A stretch of 48,563 bases of DNA from CAZPBN01 sp964584935 (GCA_964584935.1 CAZPBN010000019.1:1-48563); one strand, 5' to 3'; numbered from the stretch's first letter, positions 1 through 8,670 are shown. Notes: generated from the sequence alone by a model not told the origin. Translations and numbers: made by a program.

Positions 1-673
1 CCTTAATTCCCTCCGTCATAAGGGAGATGATTTGAGACCCTATTTTTTCATAGGGAAGAGGGAAACGGGACACAGAATTTCCTTGGGCTCTGTATACACC
101 GTCCTCAGTGGAAATCAGTTTTCCTTTCTTTTTACCCAAATCCAAAATATAGATGGCTCGTCCTTCTTTTCCGTCTTCGGGATAAAAGGGGCCTTGAATC
201 CGCTTCTTTGAAATTCTGTAAAATCCTTTTTTTCCCGCTCCCAGTATTGTCTTATCATTCATTCGGTAAAGGAATGGAATTCTATCTTTACTAAAAACTT
301 CATAAGGATCAGGAACTGTATGGATGGTTCCATCCATTTCCATATACTGAATTCCCCGGCTTGAAAAACTGATCCATATAGAACCTTTGTTATCAGAGAC
401 AATCATATTAGGAGCACTCGCCAAGAGACCGTCTTCTCTGCTCCAGCTCTGAAACCTTGATCCGTTATAAACAGATACTCCTGTGTGATGAGATACCCAG
501 ATCCGGCCATAATTATCCTGCGTCAAAGAGTTTATAAAAACAGAAGGAAGCCCTTCCTTGGTCCCATAGGAGATTATCGGAAGTTCCTGGGAAACAGAAT
601 TTATTGTGAATAAAGTGCAAATAAAGAAAAACAGGAGGATTTTAATAACTCCACTAAAATTGCTATTTTCCAT
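1..673 (-). CDS. Two-component regulator propeller protein, N-terminal part
   Basis: The gene runs off the left edge, so only the first 224 residues or so are visible. The ATG at 671-673 is followed by a hydrophobic signal or anchor segment (about residues 9-26) ending near SVSQE. The mature part then reads like Reg_prop beta-propeller repeats: a segment resembling GTKEGLPSVFINSLTQDNYG, then GRIWVSHHTGVSVYN and GSIWISFSSRGIQYM. The pattern 'D..G.IW......GV..Y' is the hallmark of the periplasmic sensor propeller of hybrid two-component systems and of related ligand-binding proteins. Whether a Y_Y_Y domain and a kinase or cyclase follow cannot be seen. The gene lies on the same strand as the SGNH hydrolase upstream, 132 bp away. 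The family call is good; the output domain is unknown. Confidence 0.75.
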   Translation of the reverse strand, partial: MENSNFSGVIKILLFFFICTLFTINSVSQELPIISYGTKEGLPSVFINSLTQDNYGRIWVSHHTGVSVYNGSRFQSWSREDGLLASAPNMIVSDNKGSIWISFSSRGIQYMEMDGTIHTVPDPYEVFSKDRIPFLYRMNDKTILGAGKKGFYRISKKRIQGPFYPEDGKEGRAIYILDLGKKKGKLISTEDGVYRAQGNSVSRFPLPYEKIGSQIISLMTEGIK

Positions 674-724
674 TATTTCCGTTAAACGGGTAATATAAAA
701 TTTATTCTACAAAGAATTGGGAAA

Positions 725-752
725 AGCTTCAAGGAGAAGAATTATTGAAGCT
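725..752 (-). terminator. Possible weak terminator hairpin
   Basis: A perfect 8-bp inverted repeat, AGCTTCAA at 725-732 and TTGAAGCT at 745-752 with a 12-nt loop, lies 53 bp beyond the stop of the minus-strand SGNH gene. On the minus strand only a short TTTT follows, so it is a weak candidate. On the plus strand an 8-T run follows after 7 nt, but no plus-strand gene lies upstream. Confidence 0.3.
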
Positions 753-805
753 CCCCACATTTTTTTTATAGGATAATAATAGTGAAATGGATCAGGTTAA
801 TGGGT

Positions 806-1606
806 TTAAAAATACACAGGATTGTATCCGGCAAGCAACCCTTTTCGAATCAGCTTATAAATTTCAAAATTTTGTAAAAAGTATTTCAAACCTCTGAAGC
901 GATTCCTCTTTTCCAGCATCTCCTTTGCACTTTTAGGAATAGGTCTTCCGCCATTAGCCCCGAAAGATAAAAAGATAACATCCGGAGAATACTTCAAAGC
1001 ATATTTATCAAAAACAACCTGTCCATGATAGGAAGTGTATCCGGGAATTCCGAAGTTAATGACTTCAAACCGAAATTGATTTTGAATTGAATTCAGCTTT
1101 TTCTCCAAAACATTGGAAAATCGTTCTTCTTGATTGACCCCCCATCCAAACGTAACGGAATCTCCCATGAAAACAATCCGAATGACATCCTTGTCCTTTT
1201 TTTTTGAGATATCTTTTGTCCGGAACCCTTCAGAATTGGATTCAAATAGAACCTTAATCCCTTTTTCAATTTCTATTTTATTGACTGTATTAGTCACCCG
1301 AACCGATAAATTGGGCTTCATTTTGTAATGGACATACTTGGCTTCTTCAAAACAATTCATCCATTCAGCTGATGAAGCCGGAATAACGTTATGGATGATC
1401 CGGTTGTAAACAGCCTCAGCAGAAGAAAAATTGATATCATTGGAAACCCAGATAGGAACACCAAGATCAAAGTTTTCCGTTTTTACCACATCAGTGTCGA
1501 TATTTATGATGCGGATGGCGAATTCTGCAATTGTAAAAAAAAGAAACGGTATAATAAAGATTGAAATAAAATATTTTAAAATCTTTTTCCAGAAATTCTT
1601 TTTCAC
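806..1606 (-). CDS. SGNH/GDSL-family hydrolase, apparently C-terminally truncated
   Basis: 266 residues from a GTG start at 1606, preceded by AGAGGT at suitable spacing. Residues 11-32 form one N-terminal membrane segment, so the rest should be periplasmic. Block I is clear at residues 147-150 (MGDS, Ser150 as predicted nucleophile, followed by VTFGWGV). Block II has Gly187 (NFGIPGY) and block III is GAN at 216-218. These are the Ser, Gly and Asn of the SGNH fold of esterases and O-acetyl-ester hydrolases. The protein stops about 48 residues after block III, and no DxxH (block V, which supplies the catalytic Asp and His) is present. Members of this single-pass group are usually longer by about 100 residues, so this is probably a shortened or decaying gene. 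The substrate is unknown; sugar acyl groups are a guess from the family. Confidence 0.7.
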   Translation of the reverse strand: MKKNFWKKILKYFISIFIIPFLFFTIAEFAIRIINIDTDVVKTENFDLGVPIWVSNDINFSSAEAVYNRIIHNVIPASSAEWMNCFEEAKYVHYKMKPNLSVRVTNTVNKIEIEKGIKVLFESNSEGFRTKDISKKKDKDVIRIVFMGDSVTFGWGVNQEERFSNVLEKKLNSIQNQFRFEVINFGIPGYTSYHGQVVFDKYALKYSPDVIFLSFGANGGRPIPKSAKEMLEKRNRFRGLKYFLQNFEIYKLIRKGLLAGYNPVYF

Positions 1607-1725
1607 TTTTTACCTCTTTGAATGTCGACACCAAAATCAAAATAATTCTTGCAGAAAATAAGAATCTGGTCAAATCAAATTTTTTAAAAACCTAAGGATT
1701 TATTAATTTAGAAATAAAAATAATT

Positions 1726-1754
1726 TTGAAAAAAAAAACAGAAATCACTATAAT
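1726..1754 (+). promoter_or_regulatory. Sigma-70 type promoter for the exported protein at 1817
   Basis: TTGAAA at 1726-1731, a 17-bp spacer, then a perfect TATAAT at 1749-1754. The predicted start near 1761 leaves a leader of about 55 nt. The leader contains a small ATCAC/GTGAT hairpin just before the ribosome binding site AAAGGAG. Confidence 0.6.
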
Positions 1755-1816
1755 AAAAACATCTTCAAACAAATAAATCGACATCACTTGAAATGTGATA
1801 AAAGGAGAATAAAATC

Positions 1817-2341
1817 ATGCTTAGAAGAAAATTATGGGTCATCATACCTCTTATTTGTCTTTTTATTTTTCCCTTAAATCAGGCATTAGCAGAATCATCG
1901 AAAGACTTTGTTCCGCTTCTTATTGATATTCCTGGCTGGGAGGGAGATGAACCTGAAACTATGGACATGACTCAAGGAAATATGGTCATGGTTACTGCAA
2001 GCAGGGATTATGATAAGGATAACATGCATTTCACAGCCACCGTCTATATAGGAACCCAAGCAGCAGGCATGTGGAATCCCACATATACAGAAGGATTTAA
2101 GCTATCCACCAATGATCTTGTCGCAGAGGTAAAAAAAATCAACGGATTCCTTGTCTACAAAAGTTATGAAAAAGATTCAGACTCCGGAGGATGCGTGGTT
2201 CTTTTGAATAAAATGTCTGCAGAACAGAAATCAGCTGCCATATTTGTCATGGATTATGACGGGATGACAGATAATGAAGCAATCAAACTGGCTAAAAATT
2301 TCGACTGGACAAAAATGAAGAAAATAGCCCAAAATTTTTAA
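1817..2341 (+). CDS. Exported protein of unknown function
   Basis: 174 residues; ATG preceded by AAAGGAGAATAAAATC, a strong ribosome binding site. Residues 1-25 are a classical signal peptide (basic MLRRK, hydrophobic core, ALA cleavage site), so the mature protein of about 149 residues is periplasmic or secreted. It opens with FVPLLIDIPGWEGDEPE and has an alternating polar/hydrophobic, beta-rich pattern with a GG pair near residue 129. It has one Cys and no recognised catalytic motif. I do not recognise a named family. It has its own good promoter. The ApbE-like lipoprotein gene follows 80 bp downstream, but no ApbE flavinylation motif (D-x-x-S/T-G-A-T) is visible here, so a functional link is not supported. 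Confidence 0.75.
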   Translation: MLRRKLWVIIPLICLFIFPLNQALAESSKDFVPLLIDIPGWEGDEPETMDMTQGNMVMVTASRDYDKDNMHFTATVYIGTQAAGMWNPTYTEGFKLSTNDLVAEVKKINGFLVYKSYEKDSDSGGCVVLLNKMSAEQKSAAIFVMDYDGMTDNEAIKLAKNFDWTKMKKIAQNF

Positions 2342-2420
2342 GAATCATTTCCCCGTCAATTTTTATGAATAATTAAGGCACTGCCTTCATAGACAAAATA
2401 TGTTAGTTAAAACTTGAAGA

Positions 2421-3419
2421 TTGAAGATGAGAAATAAAACCTGGCGATCAAATAAAAAAAACGGACAAAATAATAAAAAAATCTCCCCATTCCTTCTACA
2501 CATCCTCTTATTTCTTCTCCTTGCATTTTTATTTTCAAGCTGCCAATCAAAAGTCAGTTGGCATACTTCAACTCTTCTTTATTTTGACACGGTCTGCGAG
2601 ATAAAACTTTTCTGCAGCTCTTCACAATTTGAATCAGCTCGAGAAAATGTGAATAAAACGTTTGAAGAGGTCGAAAAATATTTTTCTCCTGAGTGCAACG
2701 ACTATACTTCTCCGGTTATCCTGGAACTTTATAAAAAAGCTCACAAAGTCTATATAAGCACCGGAGGATGTTTTGATATAACTGTGGCTCCTTTATCTCT
2801 CCTCTGGGGGTTCCACAATCATTCTCGCCACATTCCAGATCCTGATCAAATCAGAGCAATTCTAAAAAATATAGGAATGAACAAAATTGGACAAAAAGAA
2901 AAAAAGCTTTTTGTCCCGGCTGGTATGAGTCTGGATTGGGGAGCCATTGCAAAGGGATATGGAATTGACCGAGCCTCCAGAGAATTGATTAAAATGGGAA
3001 TAAAAAGAGGTTTTATAAACGCCGGGGGTGATCTCTATTGTTGGGGAAACAATCCTACGAATCAAAACTGGAAAATTGGTATAAAACATCCCAGAGAAGA
3101 AGGGATTCTGGGGGTTTTATCCATATCTAACACCGGCACAGCAACAACGGGTGATTATCAGAGATTCTTTATAAAAAATAAAAAGCGATATCATCACGTG
3201 TTTGATCCAAAAACTGGTTATCCTGCCAGAGGAAAGCAAAGTGTGACAGTAATTGGGCCTGAAACGCTTCTATGTGATGCCCTATCCACAGCTCTTTTTG
3301 TGTCCAAAACACCTGAAAAAATCTTAAAAAAATATCCCGATTACGGCGCCGTCATTGTGGACTCAAAAGGAAAAATCAGATGGTCTGGGAAAAAATATTC
3401 CTTCAGCTTATTAAAATAA
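2421..3419 (+). CDS. apbE: FAD:protein FMN transferase, ApbE-like lipoprotein
   Basis: 332 residues. ApbE uses FAD to attach FMN to Ser or Thr of periplasmic targets such as Rnf/Nqr subunits, with Mg2+. A long basic leader is followed by a hydrophobic stretch and a lipobox (LFSSC, Cys near 41), so the enzyme should be anchored as a lipoprotein. Family signatures in order: LLYFDTVCEIKLF near the N-terminus, GGCFDITVAPLS, then DWGAIAKGYGIDRAS followed by FINAGGDLYCWG, TATTGDYQRFF with YHHVFDPKTGYPA (metal/FAD site), and CDALSTALFV. Length is normal. The start is uncertain: TTG at 2421 or ATG at 2427, with no strong Shine-Dalgarno. No flavinylated partner is evident nearby. Confidence 0.93.
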   Translation: MKMRNKTWRSNKKNGQNNKKISPFLLHILLFLLLAFLFSSCQSKVSWHTSTLLYFDTVCEIKLFCSSSQFESARENVNKTFEEVEKYFSPECNDYTSPVILELYKKAHKVYISTGGCFDITVAPLSLLWGFHNHSRHIPDPDQIRAILKNIGMNKIGQKEKKLFVPAGMSLDWGAIAKGYGIDRASRELIKMGIKRGFINAGGDLYCWGNNPTNQNWKIGIKHPREEGILGVLSISNTGTATTGDYQRFFIKNKKRYHHVFDPKTGYPARGKQSVTVIGPETLLCDALSTALFVSKTPEKILKKYPDYGAVIVDSKGKIRWSGKKYSFSLLK

Positions 3420-3508
3420 TTCCTTTTGCTCAACAGCATTCAGCTGGAAAGAATTAAATCTTTAAAGAGACCCCCATAAATTTTATTATTTCTTTTTGCT
3501 CACGAACT

Positions 3509-4999
3509 TCATCCAATTTGTTTAAGGACTTCGCTCACCCTCTGCGAGCAGTTCTTAACAGGGATGGGAAAATTCAATTTGGATCCTTCTTCAACAAGAG
3601 GTATGAATTTGTCAAGGTCCAGGCCTGAAGTTTCCCCCGTGAGAGCCACTCTTATAGGATGATAGAGATCTTTTCCCTTAACACCGCTTTCTTTTTTGAT
3701 TTCTTGTGCTAATTCAGAAAATTTTTTAAAATCCATATCGCTATAATCAGGTAATTTTTCTTTAAGAAGACAAACCACTTTTTTGGCAGACTCTGTTTTC
3801 AGGCAGCTCTCAGCCTCTCTCTCCATATCTGCGGGATCAAAATCGAAAAATAATCTGAACTCCCGGGGGAAATCCGAAAAAACATCAATTCTCTCTGATA
3901 AAACTCCTGCAGCTTTTTTCAACCAGTTGAACTGATCATTTGTTAAATTCTCAGGGACTAACTTTGCTTTGTTCAAATACAAAAAAGCATGTTCGGCTAT
4001 TTCTTCTTGAGATATTTGTTTTATATACTGTCTATTGACCCAAAAAAGTTTTTCATAATCAAATATGGCTGAAGATCGGCTGACTTTATGTAAATCAAAA
4101 AGCTGGGCTAATTCATGCTTACTAAAAATTTCATTTTCACCAGGTGGAGACCATCCCAATAAAGCTAAATAATTAAACAGTGCTTCAGGCAAAACTCCCT
4201 TTTGTTCAAACTGGTCAACGGAAGTCGCTCCATGTCGTTTACTCAACCGTGTATTGTCCTTTCCCATCACCATGGAAAGATGGGCAAACTCAGGAACCGG
4301 CCAAGAAAGAGCCCTGTAAGTAAGGATTTGACGGGGAGTGTTAGATATATGATCTTCTCCTCTTATAACATGGGTGATACCCATCAAAGCATCGTCTATA
4401 ACAACCGCATAATTATAGGAAGGAAATCCATTGGATCGAACAATGATCGGATCCCCGATCAATTCTAAATCAAAATCAAGCTTTCCTCTGATTAAATCTT
4501 CATAACTGAATATCCCTTTGTCAGGAATACAGAGCCTTATCGCAGCCGGTTTGCCTGAATCTTTTAGTTTTTTTGCTTCATCCAGGGGAATAGATCGGCA
4601 TTTCCCACTGTATACAGGCATATTTCCTGAAGAGATAGCTTTTTGTCTTTCTTGTTCCAGTTTCTCTGGTGAACAAAAACAATAATAAGCTTCCCCCTCC
4701 TCCAGTAATTTCATGGTATATTTATTGTAAATATTTGATCTTTCAGACTGCCTATAAGGACTTTTATCTCCACCAATATCAGGACCTTCATCCCAATCCA
4801 CACCAAGCCACCGCAGTCCTTTAATAAGTGTTTTTTCATATTCTCTGGTAGAGCGTTCAATATCTGTATCCTCTATTCTTAATATAAAAGTTCCTTTTTC
4901 CTTGCGGGCAAACAACCAGTTGAACAGCGCTGTTCTCGCATTCCCTACATGTATAAAGCCAGTCGGACTTGGTGCGAAACGCACTCGAACTTTTTGCAT
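3509..4999 (-). CDS. gltX: Glutamyl-tRNA synthetase
   Basis: Charges tRNA-Glu in the cytoplasm (class I aminoacyl-tRNA synthetase). 496 residues from the ATG at 4999, chosen because GGAGGT lies 3 nt before it; an in-frame ATG 18 bp upstream has no ribosome binding site. The HIGH-type motif HVGN is at residues 17-20, the KMSKS-type motif LSKRH at 252-256, and IRGEDHISNTPRQ precedes it. Cys107, Cys109 and Cys134 are spaced like the zinc-binding insertion of many bacterial GluRS. Length is standard. It is convergent with the ApbE gene. Whether it discriminates against tRNA-Gln cannot be told from sequence alone. Confidence 0.97.
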   Translation of the reverse strand: MQKVRVRFAPSPTGFIHVGNARTALFNWLFARKEKGTFILRIEDTDIERSTREYEKTLIKGLRWLGVDWDEGPDIGGDKSPYRQSERSNIYNKYTMKLLEEGEAYYCFCSPEKLEQERQKAISSGNMPVYSGKCRSIPLDEAKKLKDSGKPAAIRLCIPDKGIFSYEDLIRGKLDFDLELIGDPIIVRSNGFPSYNYAVVIDDALMGITHVIRGEDHISNTPRQILTYRALSWPVPEFAHLSMVMGKDNTRLSKRHGATSVDQFEQKGVLPEALFNYLALLGWSPPGENEIFSKHELAQLFDLHKVSRSSAIFDYEKLFWVNRQYIKQISQEEIAEHAFLYLNKAKLVPENLTNDQFNWLKKAAGVLSERIDVFSDFPREFRLFFDFDPADMEREAESCLKTESAKKVVCLLKEKLPDYSDMDFKKFSELAQEIKKESGVKGKDLYHPIRVALTGETSGLDLDKFIPLVEEGSKLNFPIPVKNCSQRVSEVLKQIG

Positions 5000-5154
5000 A
5001 TAACCTCCAACGAACATGAAATTATCACAGTTCTATTTTATTCTATCATAAACAGGAAAAAACTGAATCGATCAATCGAATATAATAAAATAATTTATAA
5101 TAAAATCTTTTCAAGGCATGCCATTTTTTCTTAAGGTCATCCTTTTTCTTTTAT

Positions 5155-5550
5155 CTCCGATATCAAATTGATAAAATAGCAAAGAAAGGAATATTACCGA
5201 TGCTCGGAAATGGAGAAAAACAAACCAGCCTTTGCTTCATTCAGGATGTGGTTGATGCTCTCATTCTGGCAGTAGAGAGTGAAAAAGCCAACGGAAAAAC
5301 GTATTTTGTCACCGATAACCATATATATTCCTGGCAAGAAATGCTTCTTCAAATCACCCGCATACTCAATGGAACTTCATTTGCAATAAAGATTCCTTTT
5401 CCTTTTCTCTATACCATCGCTTTTTTCTCAGAGCTCATGGCAAAAGTATTGCGAACTCAACCTTTGATAAGCAGGCAACGGGTTTGTAATGTGCGCAGAT
5501 TTTATTATTTATTCAACAGTGAAAAGATTCAAAAGGAAAGGAGAAAAAAA
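5155..5550 (+). pseudogene. Remnant of an SDR-family epimerase (internal and C-terminal fragment)
   Basis: This stretch is open in the frame of the next gene and reads as the second half of an NAD-dependent epimerase: IAKKGILPMLGNGEK, then FIQDVVDALILAVES, KTYFVTDNHIYSWQEML and RQRVCNVRRFYYLFNSEKIQKE. The first half, with the Rossmann GxxGxxG and the YxxxK, is absent. The coding-like signal starts about 15 codons before the first ATG (5200), and an in-frame stop lies at 5101-5103. The end breaks off at the point where homologues continue with LGY..., running directly into the start of an intact epimerase. I read it as a leftover of a deleted tandem paralogue. Alternatively it could be translated from 5200 as an N-terminal extension of the next protein. 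Confidence 0.65.
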
Positions 5551-6537
5551 ATGAATGTGTTAGTTACCGGAGCGACAGGCTTTCTAGGAAGACGATTGGC
5601 TTTCAAATTAGCGGAAAAAGGATATATTATCCATGCTTTATACCGTTCGGAAGAGAAGGCATCTCAACTGAAACACCACAATATTAAGTTGTTCAAAGGA
5701 GATATCACAGTTCCTCAAAGTATTGGACAAGCTGTCCGTTCGTGCAAGCAGGTGTATCACCTGGCAGCCTTTGCTAAAGTCTGGGAAAAAAACAAGGATA
5801 GGGTGTATCAACTCAATGTGCAAGGAACCTTGAATACAATCCATGCCGCATTCGACTCAGGAGTGGAAAAAATCGTTTTTATATCCACTGCTGGTGTCTT
5901 TGGTCCCTGTTCGGGTAAAGAGGTAAGTGAACGCACAGAATATCCCGATGATTTTTTCACCGAATACGAAAGGACAAAATGCCAAGCAGAAAAAGAAGTA
6001 TTGAACCTTGTGAAAAATGGAAAGAACATTGTCATTGTCAATCCGACAAGGATTTACGGCCCTGGCTTGTTGAGAGAAAGCAACAGTTTGACAAAAATAG
6101 TCAAACTTTATTTGGAGGGAAAATGGCATGTTATTCCCGGCAATGGAAAGAGTATCGGGAACTATGTTTATATTGATGATGTGGTGAACGGAATGATATC
6201 AGCAATGGAAAATGGAAAAACAGGAGAAAGATATATCCTGGGAGGAGTCAATGTATCCTATAATGAATTGTTTTCCACATTAAAAGATGTTTCCGGTAAA
6301 AAAAACTTTATAATAAAAATTCCTTTTTTTGTAATACACACCCTGGCACACCTTATGATGCTGTTTTCAAAACTATCAGGGAAACCACCTGTGGTTTCTC
6401 CTCAATTGGTAAAAAAATTCAGCAGAAACTGGGCCGTATCCAGCAGCAAAGCCGTTAATGAACTCGGTTATAAAATCACTCCTTTAAGAGAAGGTTTGAG
6501 TCAAACCATAGCATGGTTGAAAAGTCTCAAAGTTTAA
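5551..6537 (+). CDS. NAD-dependent epimerase/dehydratase (extended SDR family)
   Basis: 328 residues from the ATG at 5551, which sits behind AAAGGAAAGGAG and begins at the expected Rossmann start MNVLVTGATGFLGRRLA. GATGFLG is the NAD(P)-binding glycine motif. The region VYHLAAFAKVW is the typical 'HxAA' segment, and STAGVFG with YERTKCQAE supplies the Ser/Tyr-x-x-x-Lys catalytic set (YERTK). NPTRIYGPG and VYIDDVVNGMISAMENG are typical of the dihydroflavonol-reductase-like or hopanoid-associated group. Substrate is unknown: a sugar nucleotide or a sterol/hopanoid-type alcohol are both possible. The reading frame continues upstream without a stop to 5200 and beyond through an epimerase remnant, so a longer 445-residue product cannot be excluded, but the ribosome binding site favours 5551. 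Confidence 0.88.
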   Translation: MNVLVTGATGFLGRRLAFKLAEKGYIIHALYRSEEKASQLKHHNIKLFKGDITVPQSIGQAVRSCKQVYHLAAFAKVWEKNKDRVYQLNVQGTLNTIHAAFDSGVEKIVFISTAGVFGPCSGKEVSERTEYPDDFFTEYERTKCQAEKEVLNLVKNGKNIVIVNPTRIYGPGLLRESNSLTKIVKLYLEGKWHVIPGNGKSIGNYVYIDDVVNGMISAMENGKTGERYILGGVNVSYNELFSTLKDVSGKKNFIIKIPFFVIHTLAHLMMLFSKLSGKPPVVSPQLVKKFSRNWAVSSSKAVNELGYKITPLREGLSQTIAWLKSLKV

Positions 6538-6592
6538 ACCAATTCCTTTAACACAAAAAATATTACGGAAAGAATTCAAAAAGAAATTGGGG

Positions 6593-6620
6593 ATTGAATG
6601 AAATTCACTCAATTCTTTAT
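6593..6620 (+). terminator. Possible terminator after the SDR epimerase gene
   Basis: A hairpin-forming 21-nt sequence (6593-6613, ATTGAATGA / TCACTCAAT with one mismatch) lies 56 bp after the stop and is followed by a T-rich tail TCTTTATTTATCTT. The stem is AT-rich and therefore weak. Confidence 0.35.
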
Positions 6621-6664
6621 TTATCTTAATATATTGAGTAAATATTTCAGGAAGAATCATTGGA

Positions 6665-6694
6665 TTGCTTACCTTATTCACTTATGATATAAGT
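6665..6694 (+). promoter_or_regulatory. Possible promoter and small palindrome upstream of the DUF819 gene
   Basis: TTGCTT (6665-6670), 17-bp spacer, TATAAG (6688-6693). The -10 element overlaps a palindrome, ACTTAT-GAT-ATAAGT (6680-6694), which could be an operator. Moderate match only. Confidence 0.35.
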
Positions 6695-6789
6695 GTTCTT
6701 CGATCCATAAAAAAAATTGAACCACGTATAAAAGTTTATAGACGGAAAGCATTGATAATAAAATTTGAAAGCCGGGGAACTCTTTGAAC

Positions 6790-7917
6790 ATGGAGTCCAC
6801 TATAATATGGAAGGTTGCACAGATCGTATTGATTGTTGGATTCCCGGCTTTGGCTGCCCTGGGGGCCAGGCATTTGCGATTTCTAGAGTGGATGGGGCCG
6901 GTTGTGCTTTGCTATTTATTTGGGATTCTTCTAACCAATGTATCTGGATTTCCCGTTGATCAATCCGTTTCTACCCTGTTCACTGAAATCACTGTCGCTC
7001 TTGCCATTCCCCTTCTCCTGTTTTCAACAAATTTTATAAAATGGCTCCGGTTAGCAAAAAAAACAGCTTTGTCGATTGCATTGGCTTTTGGTTCAGTTTT
7101 GCTCTGTTCAACCGTAGCCTTTTTCATTCTTGCTGATAAAGTCGAAGAATCCTCAAAAATCGCTGGGATGCTTGTTGGCGTTTATACTGGAGGCACTCCT
7201 AATATGAGCGCTATCGGGGTGGCTCTTTCTGTCAAGGAGGAAACTTTTATTCTGATCAATGCTGTGGATGTGGTTTTAGGCGGATTATATTTGATTTTTC
7301 TCATGACTGCAGCCAAAAAACTAATGGGTCGATTTTTACCTGCTTTTCAGAAAGAAGGCAAACCAGCTGAAACAAATCAATTTCCATCTTCGAATGAAAA
7401 AATCAGGGTAAATCAATTGATTTTGGCTCTCGGGTTCTCTGGGGCAATTGTTGCTTTGAGTATTGGCCTCGCTTTTCTCTTTTCAGGTCGTATGCACCCT
7501 ACGATAGTCATTATGTCCATCACAACCCTCGGGATTGCTTTTTCCTTCAATAAGAGAATCCGGAGGATTCAGGGAACTTATAATTCAGGGCAATATATGC
7601 TTCTCATGTTCTGCGTTGCCATTGGATCTCTGGCGAATGCCAAAGAACTTCTATTAGCCAGCATTTATATATTTCTCTTCGTTGCTATTGTTATGTTTGG
7701 ATCCATTCTTCTTCATTACGTGCTTGCTATAATTTTAAAGATTGATGTGGACACTTTTCTCATCACCTCCACTTCTGCCATATACGGTCCGGCATTTATC
7801 GGCCCTATTGCCGGAGTTTTGAAAAACCGTGAAATCATCGTTTCCGGCCTTACCGGAGGACTAATGGGTTACGCTCTGGGCAACTATCTAGGGGTTACTT
7901 TATCTATGTTATTGTGA
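6790..7917 (+). CDS. DUF819-family integral membrane protein
   Basis: 375 residues from the ATG at 6790; a TTG two codons earlier (6784) is an alternative, and the only ribosome-binding-like element is GGGGAA at 6774-6779. About ten hydrophobic segments fill the protein. The diagnostic stretch is GVYTGGTPNMSAIGVALSV near residues 132-150, followed by NAVDVVLGGLYLIFL. A related re-entrant-like stretch, SAIYGPAFIGPIAGVLKNR, lies near the C-terminus. This two-fold repeat with Gly/Pro-rich elements is typical of DUF819 (YjcL-like) proteins, which look like secondary transporters of the cytoplasmic membrane. Substrate is unknown. It is convergent with ispF, 22 bp apart. Confidence 0.88.
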   Translation: MESTIIWKVAQIVLIVGFPALAALGARHLRFLEWMGPVVLCYLFGILLTNVSGFPVDQSVSTLFTEITVALAIPLLLFSTNFIKWLRLAKKTALSIALAFGSVLLCSTVAFFILADKVEESSKIAGMLVGVYTGGTPNMSAIGVALSVKEETFILINAVDVVLGGLYLIFLMTAAKKLMGRFLPAFQKEGKPAETNQFPSSNEKIRVNQLILALGFSGAIVALSIGLAFLFSGRMHPTIVIMSITTLGIAFSFNKRIRRIQGTYNSGQYMLLMFCVAIGSLANAKELLLASIYIFLFVAIVMFGSILLHYVLAIILKIDVDTFLITSTSAIYGPAFIGPIAGVLKNREIIVSGLTGGLMGYALGNYLGVTLSMLL

Positions 7918-7939
7918 ATAGCAGGACTTATGAAATGAT

Positions 7940-8419
7940 TTATTTTTTTTCTAAAAGAACCTGCGCCCAACAGGCAATTGCCTCTTCTCTCCCAATAGTG
8001 CCGAATCTTTCACTGGTCTTTGCTTTTATTCCTAAGGAATTCTCTTTGATTCCGAGAATATGACACAGAGTTTTTTTCATCGCTGGGACATATTGGTTCA
8101 TTTTTGGTTTTTCTGCAATGATTATGGTATCCATGTTTGTAATTTTCATTTTATTTAAATCGAGCTTCTTACAAACATCCTTTAATAATTCTGTGCTTCG
8201 AATACCCTTATAACGGGGATCCGAATCCGGGTAATTCTCACCGATATCCTTTTCTCCCAGAGCTCCAAGCAGCGCATCGATGATGGCATGAATCAAGCAA
8301 TCACCATCTGAGTGCCCGGTCAATCCTTTTGAGAAAGGAATTTCGATGCCTCCCAGAAAAAGTTTTTTGCCTTTTTCGAGCCGGTGGATATCATAGCCGA
8401 GCCCTATTTTGAAATCCAC
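7940..8419 (-). CDS. ispF: 2-C-methyl-D-erythritol 2,4-cyclodiphosphate synthase
   Basis: Converts CDP-methylerythritol 2-phosphate to MEcPP with release of CMP in the non-mevalonate isoprenoid pathway. 159 residues, the usual length. The GTG start at 8419 is supported by GGGGAGG 7 nt upstream. The metal-site residues Asp10, His12 and His44 appear in GYDIHRL and CLIHAIIDALLGA. TGHSDGD (35-40) and KDIGENYPDSDP contain the catalytic and substrate-binding loops, and KAKTSERFGTIGREEAIAC is the typical C-terminal signature. It is not adjacent to ispD here, and stands alone with its own promoter. Confidence 0.97.
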   Translation of the reverse strand: MDFKIGLGYDIHRLEKGKKLFLGGIEIPFSKGLTGHSDGDCLIHAIIDALLGALGEKDIGENYPDSDPRYKGIRSTELLKDVCKKLDLNKMKITNMDTIIIAEKPKMNQYVPAMKKTLCHILGIKENSLGIKAKTSERFGTIGREEAIACWAQVLLEKK

Positions 8420-8494
8420 TCAGAACCTCCCCTGTTTCTAACTCTGAAAAACGATCCTAGAAGTGTCTTTCTATTCATATTGAATGCTCTCATT

Positions 8495-8523
8495 ATTATA
8501 TTGATTTAAGTTTATCGATACAA
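8495..8523 (-). promoter_or_regulatory. Sigma-70 type promoter for ispF
   Basis: On the minus strand: TTGTAT (8518-8523), 17-bp spacer, perfect TATAAT (8495-8500). The predicted start is about 70 nt before the ispF GTG. Confidence 0.55.
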
Positions 8524-8642
8524 TACTTTTAACATGGCGTTTTTATTGACCTTATTAATCCATCATAACGAAAACTCATTTTGCTTAAAAAAGCTAATAA
8601 AACATTTCACTTTTGTGATTTGACAGACATGAAATAACTTTC

Positions 8643-8670
8643 TTGACAAGATTTTTTTAAAAAGTATACT
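8643..8670 (+). promoter_or_regulatory. Sigma-70 type promoter for the methyltransferase gene
   Basis: Perfect TTGACA (8643-8648), 16-bp spacer, TATACT (8665-8670). The predicted leader is about 70 nt. One of the best promoter matches in the window. Confidence 0.65.
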
